From contig DVKN01000055.1 of assembly GCA_018716005.1 (NCBI GenBank), positions 1-8,235 of the forward strand: a stretch of DNA of 8,235 nt. The letters are read 5' to 3'. Positions 6,833 through 8,235 of this stretch are shown here, one piece after another (within the stretch, counting starts at the first letter, position 1; each line of letters opens with the position of its first letter). The position numbers and the translations under genes were made by a program. The notes below the pieces were generated by a model. The model worked only from the letters and a program-made list of their open reading frames with translations, searched no databases and was not told where the DNA came from. Origin of the DNA: Candidatus Scatomorpha stercoravium (GTDB lineage Bacteria; Bacillota; Clostridia; Oscillospirales; Oscillospiraceae).

Positions 6833-8053
6833 ATGCAGATTTTTGAAGAACTCAAAGCCAGAGGACTCATCGCCCAGCTCACCGATGAGGAGGAGATACG
6901 CGAGCTCGTAAACGCGGGTAAGGCCACGTTCTATATAGGCTTCGACGCCACGGCGGACAGCCTGCACATCGGCCACTTCATGGCTCTCAACCTCATGCGC
7001 CGCCTCCAGCTCGCGGGCAACCGCCCGATAGCCCTGCTCGGCGGCGGCACGACCATGGTCGGCGACCCCTCCGGCCGCACCGATATGCGCCAGATGCTGA
7101 CCCAGGAGCAGATTCAGGCCAACGCCGACAAGTTCAAGGTGCAGATGAGCAAGTTCATCGACTTCTCCGACGGCAAGGCCCTCATGGTCAACAACGCCGA
7201 CTGGCTCCTCAACCTCAACTATATCGAGCTGCTGCGCGAGGTCGGCGCGTGCTTCTCCGTCAACAACATGCTCCGCGCCGAGTGCTATAAGCAGCGCATG
7301 GAGCGCGGCCTGAGCTTCCTCGAGTTCAACTACATGATTATGCAGAGCTACGACTTCTACCATATGTACCAGAAGTACGGCTGCATGATGCAGTGCGGCG
7401 GCGACGACCAGTGGTCCAACATCCTCGGCGGCACGGAGCTCATCCGCCGCAAGCTCGGAAAGAACGCCTACGGCATGACCATCACCCTGCTGCTCACCAG
7501 CGAGGGCAAGAAGATGGGCAAGACCCAGGCCGGCGCGGTCTGGCTCGACCCCAACAAGACCAGCCCCTACGACTTCTACCAGTACTGGCGCAACATCGAC
7601 GACGCGGACGTCATGAACTGCCTGCGCAAGATGACCTTCCTCCCGCTCGAGCAGATAGACGAGATGGCCTCCTGGAAGGACGCCAAGATCAACGAGGCCA
7701 AGGACATCCTCGCCTGGGAGCTCACCAGCCTCGTGCACGGCGAGGAGGAGGCCAATAAGGCCCGCGAGGGCGCGCGCGCCGCCTTCGGCGGCGGCGCGAG
7801 CGAGCATATGCCCACCACCGAGCTCGCGGCCGGCGACCTCGCCGACGGCGGCATCGACGTGCTGACCCTGCTCGTGAAGTGCGGCCTCTGCCAGAGCAAG
7901 AGCGACGCCCGCCGCAACGTCCAGCAGGGCGGCGTCACCGCGAACGACGAGAAGGTCGAGGACATCGCGAAGACCTTCACGGAGGACGAGCTCCGCGCGG
8001 GCGTGATTCTCCGCCGCGGCAAGAAGAGCTTCAATAAGGCCGTGCTCAAGTAA
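6833..8053 (+). CDS. tyrS: Tyrosyl-tRNA synthetase
   Basis: Class I aminoacyl-tRNA synthetase that charges tRNA-Tyr; cytosolic. The protein has 406 residues, normal for the bacterial enzyme. The catalytic Rossmann fold shows YIGFDATADSLHIGH (HIGH at 45-48), LLGGGTTMVGDPSGR, FLEFNYMIMQSYDFYHMY, QCGGDDQWSN (187-196) and the KMSKS-equivalent KMGKT (227-231), followed by GAVWLDPNKTSPYDFYQYW. A C-terminal S4-type RNA-binding domain follows from about 340 (GLCQSKSDARRNVQQGGV). ATG at 6833 has AAGGAG (6819-6824) 8 nt upstream. Codon use differs from the upstream genes: isoleucine is 12 ATC, 4 ATA and 4 ATT, consistent with higher expression. No T-box leader, common before tyrS in Bacillota, fits in the 72-bp gap. 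A strong terminator follows. Confidence 0.97.
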   Translation: MQIFEELKARGLIAQLTDEEEIRELVNAGKATFYIGFDATADSLHIGHFMALNLMRRLQLAGNRPIALLGGGTTMVGDPSGRTDMRQMLTQEQIQANADKFKVQMSKFIDFSDGKALMVNNADWLLNLNYIELLREVGACFSVNNMLRAECYKQRMERGLSFLEFNYMIMQSYDFYHMYQKYGCMMQCGGDDQWSNILGGTELIRRKLGKNAYGMTITLLLTSEGKKMGKTQAGAVWLDPNKTSPYDFYQYWRNIDDADVMNCLRKMTFLPLEQIDEMASWKDAKINEAKDILAWELTSLVHGEEEANKAREGARAAFGGGASEHMPTTELAAGDLADGGIDVLTLLVKCGLCQSKSDARRNVQQGGVTANDEKVEDIAKTFTEDELRAGVILRRGKKSFNKAVLK

Positions 8054-8063
8054 AAATCATAAG

Positions 8064-8098
8064 CGAAAGCCGCCCCGGATGGGGCGGCTTTTCGTTTT
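8064..8098 (+). terminator. Strong intrinsic terminator after tyrS
   Basis: GCCGCCCC (8069-8076), a 4-nt GGAT loop, and GGGGCGGC (8081-8088) form a perfect 8-bp stem, extended by AAA (8066-8068) with TTT (8089-8091). The T-rich tail TTTTCGTTTT follows. The stem starts 10-16 bp after the tyrS stop. On the minus strand the same stem is followed by a moderately T-rich sequence (complement of 8051-8063), so it may also serve the convergent gene. Confidence 0.88.
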
Positions 8099-8135
8099 GT
8101 AAAGCACGGCTTGCGCCGCGCAAGCGGCGCTTTAC
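8099..8135. repeat. Second hairpin between the convergent genes
   Basis: GTAAAGC (8099-8105) pairs with GCTTTAC (8129-8135), and GCTTGCG (8109-8115) pairs with CGCAAGC (8119-8125) around a CCG loop, with two internal mismatches and one C-G pair between the two helices. That makes about 15 pairs in 37 nt. It is not followed by T's in either direction, so it is not a standard terminator; it could protect 3' ends or be a REP-like unit. Only one copy was noticed here. Confidence 0.5.
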
Positions 8136-8139
8136 TCGG

Positions 8140-8235
8140 CTATGTGTCCGCGGCGGCCTTTTCCCTCGCCGCGCGGCGGAAGGAGCCGGCGGTGAAGAGT
8201 ATGAGCCCGGCGATGATGAAGCCGAACATGACGAG
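8140..8235 (-). CDS. C-terminal end of a probable membrane protein (partial)
   Basis: Reading leftward from the right edge, the minus strand is open for 31 codons and stops at TAG (8142-8140). The residues begin LVMFGFIIAGLILFTAG, a hydrophobic stretch long enough to cross the membrane, and end with SFRRAAREKAAADT, a basic tail that by the positive-inside rule would face the cytoplasm. Isoleucine and arginine codons resemble the neighbouring genes. It converges on tyrS with the two hairpins between. The fragment is too short to assign a family, and the rest of the gene lies outside the window. Confidence 0.55.
   Translation of the reverse strand, partial: LVMFGFIIAGLILFTAGSFRRAAREKAAADT

Noticed and set aside
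8190..8235. Plus-strand gene start (GTG near 8192 after a GGAAGGAG-like sequence).
   Set aside because: The plus-strand reading gives an unremarkable Met/Pro/Lys-rich peptide, while the minus strand shows a clear transmembrane helix and basic tail ending in a stop.

Overview
The window is a GC-rich (roughly two-thirds by eye), densely coding stretch of bacterial chromosome. Gene order is ispA (3' part) - dxs - tlyA - nadK - argR - recN. This is the conserved (xseA-xseB-)ispA-dxs-yqxC-nadK-argR/ahrC-recN neighbourhood of Bacillota, so the source is most likely a high-GC clostridial-type member of that phylum. I cannot name a genus. In dxs isoleucine is mostly ATA (19 of 25), which is odd for such a GC-rich genome, while tyrS prefers ATC. 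I see no phage, transposon, CRISPR or RNA gene.

Layout. Bases 1-611 hold the end of a polyprenyl (farnesyl/geranyl) diphosphate synthase, cut by the window edge. A short AT-rich gap (612-713) carries an intrinsic-terminator hairpin. A near-consensus sigma-A promoter is superimposed on it, with its -35 in the hairpin loop, so dxs appears to start a new transcription unit. From 714 to 6760 six genes run in the same direction with overlaps or small gaps: dxs (MEP isoprenoid pathway), tlyA (rRNA 2'-O-methyltransferase family), nadK (NADP synthesis), argR (arginine repressor), recN (SMC-like repair ATPase) and a small cysteine-rich C_GCAxxG_C_C putative redox protein. Inside recN, a short patch of lower GC and unusual codons contains an exact TATAAT, a TTGCCA 17 bp upstream of it, and an operator-like dyad. 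This may be an internal promoter for the redox gene.

After a 72-bp gap with a weak terminator-like hairpin comes tyrS (6833-8053), followed by a strong intrinsic terminator and a second hairpin. A convergent gene on the minus strand enters from the right edge; only its last 31 codons, a transmembrane helix plus a basic tail, are visible.

The genes are core housekeeping functions (isoprenoid precursors and chain elongation, ribosome modification, NADP supply, arginine control, DNA repair, tRNA charging). No new defence or metabolic system is visible. The points worth a second look are regulatory and structural: the promoter-in-terminator arrangement before dxs, the putative promoter/operator inside recN, the altered active-site motif of DXS, the cysteine-rich protein coupled to recN in place of the spoIVB-spo0A genes often found there, and the ATA-biased codon use.
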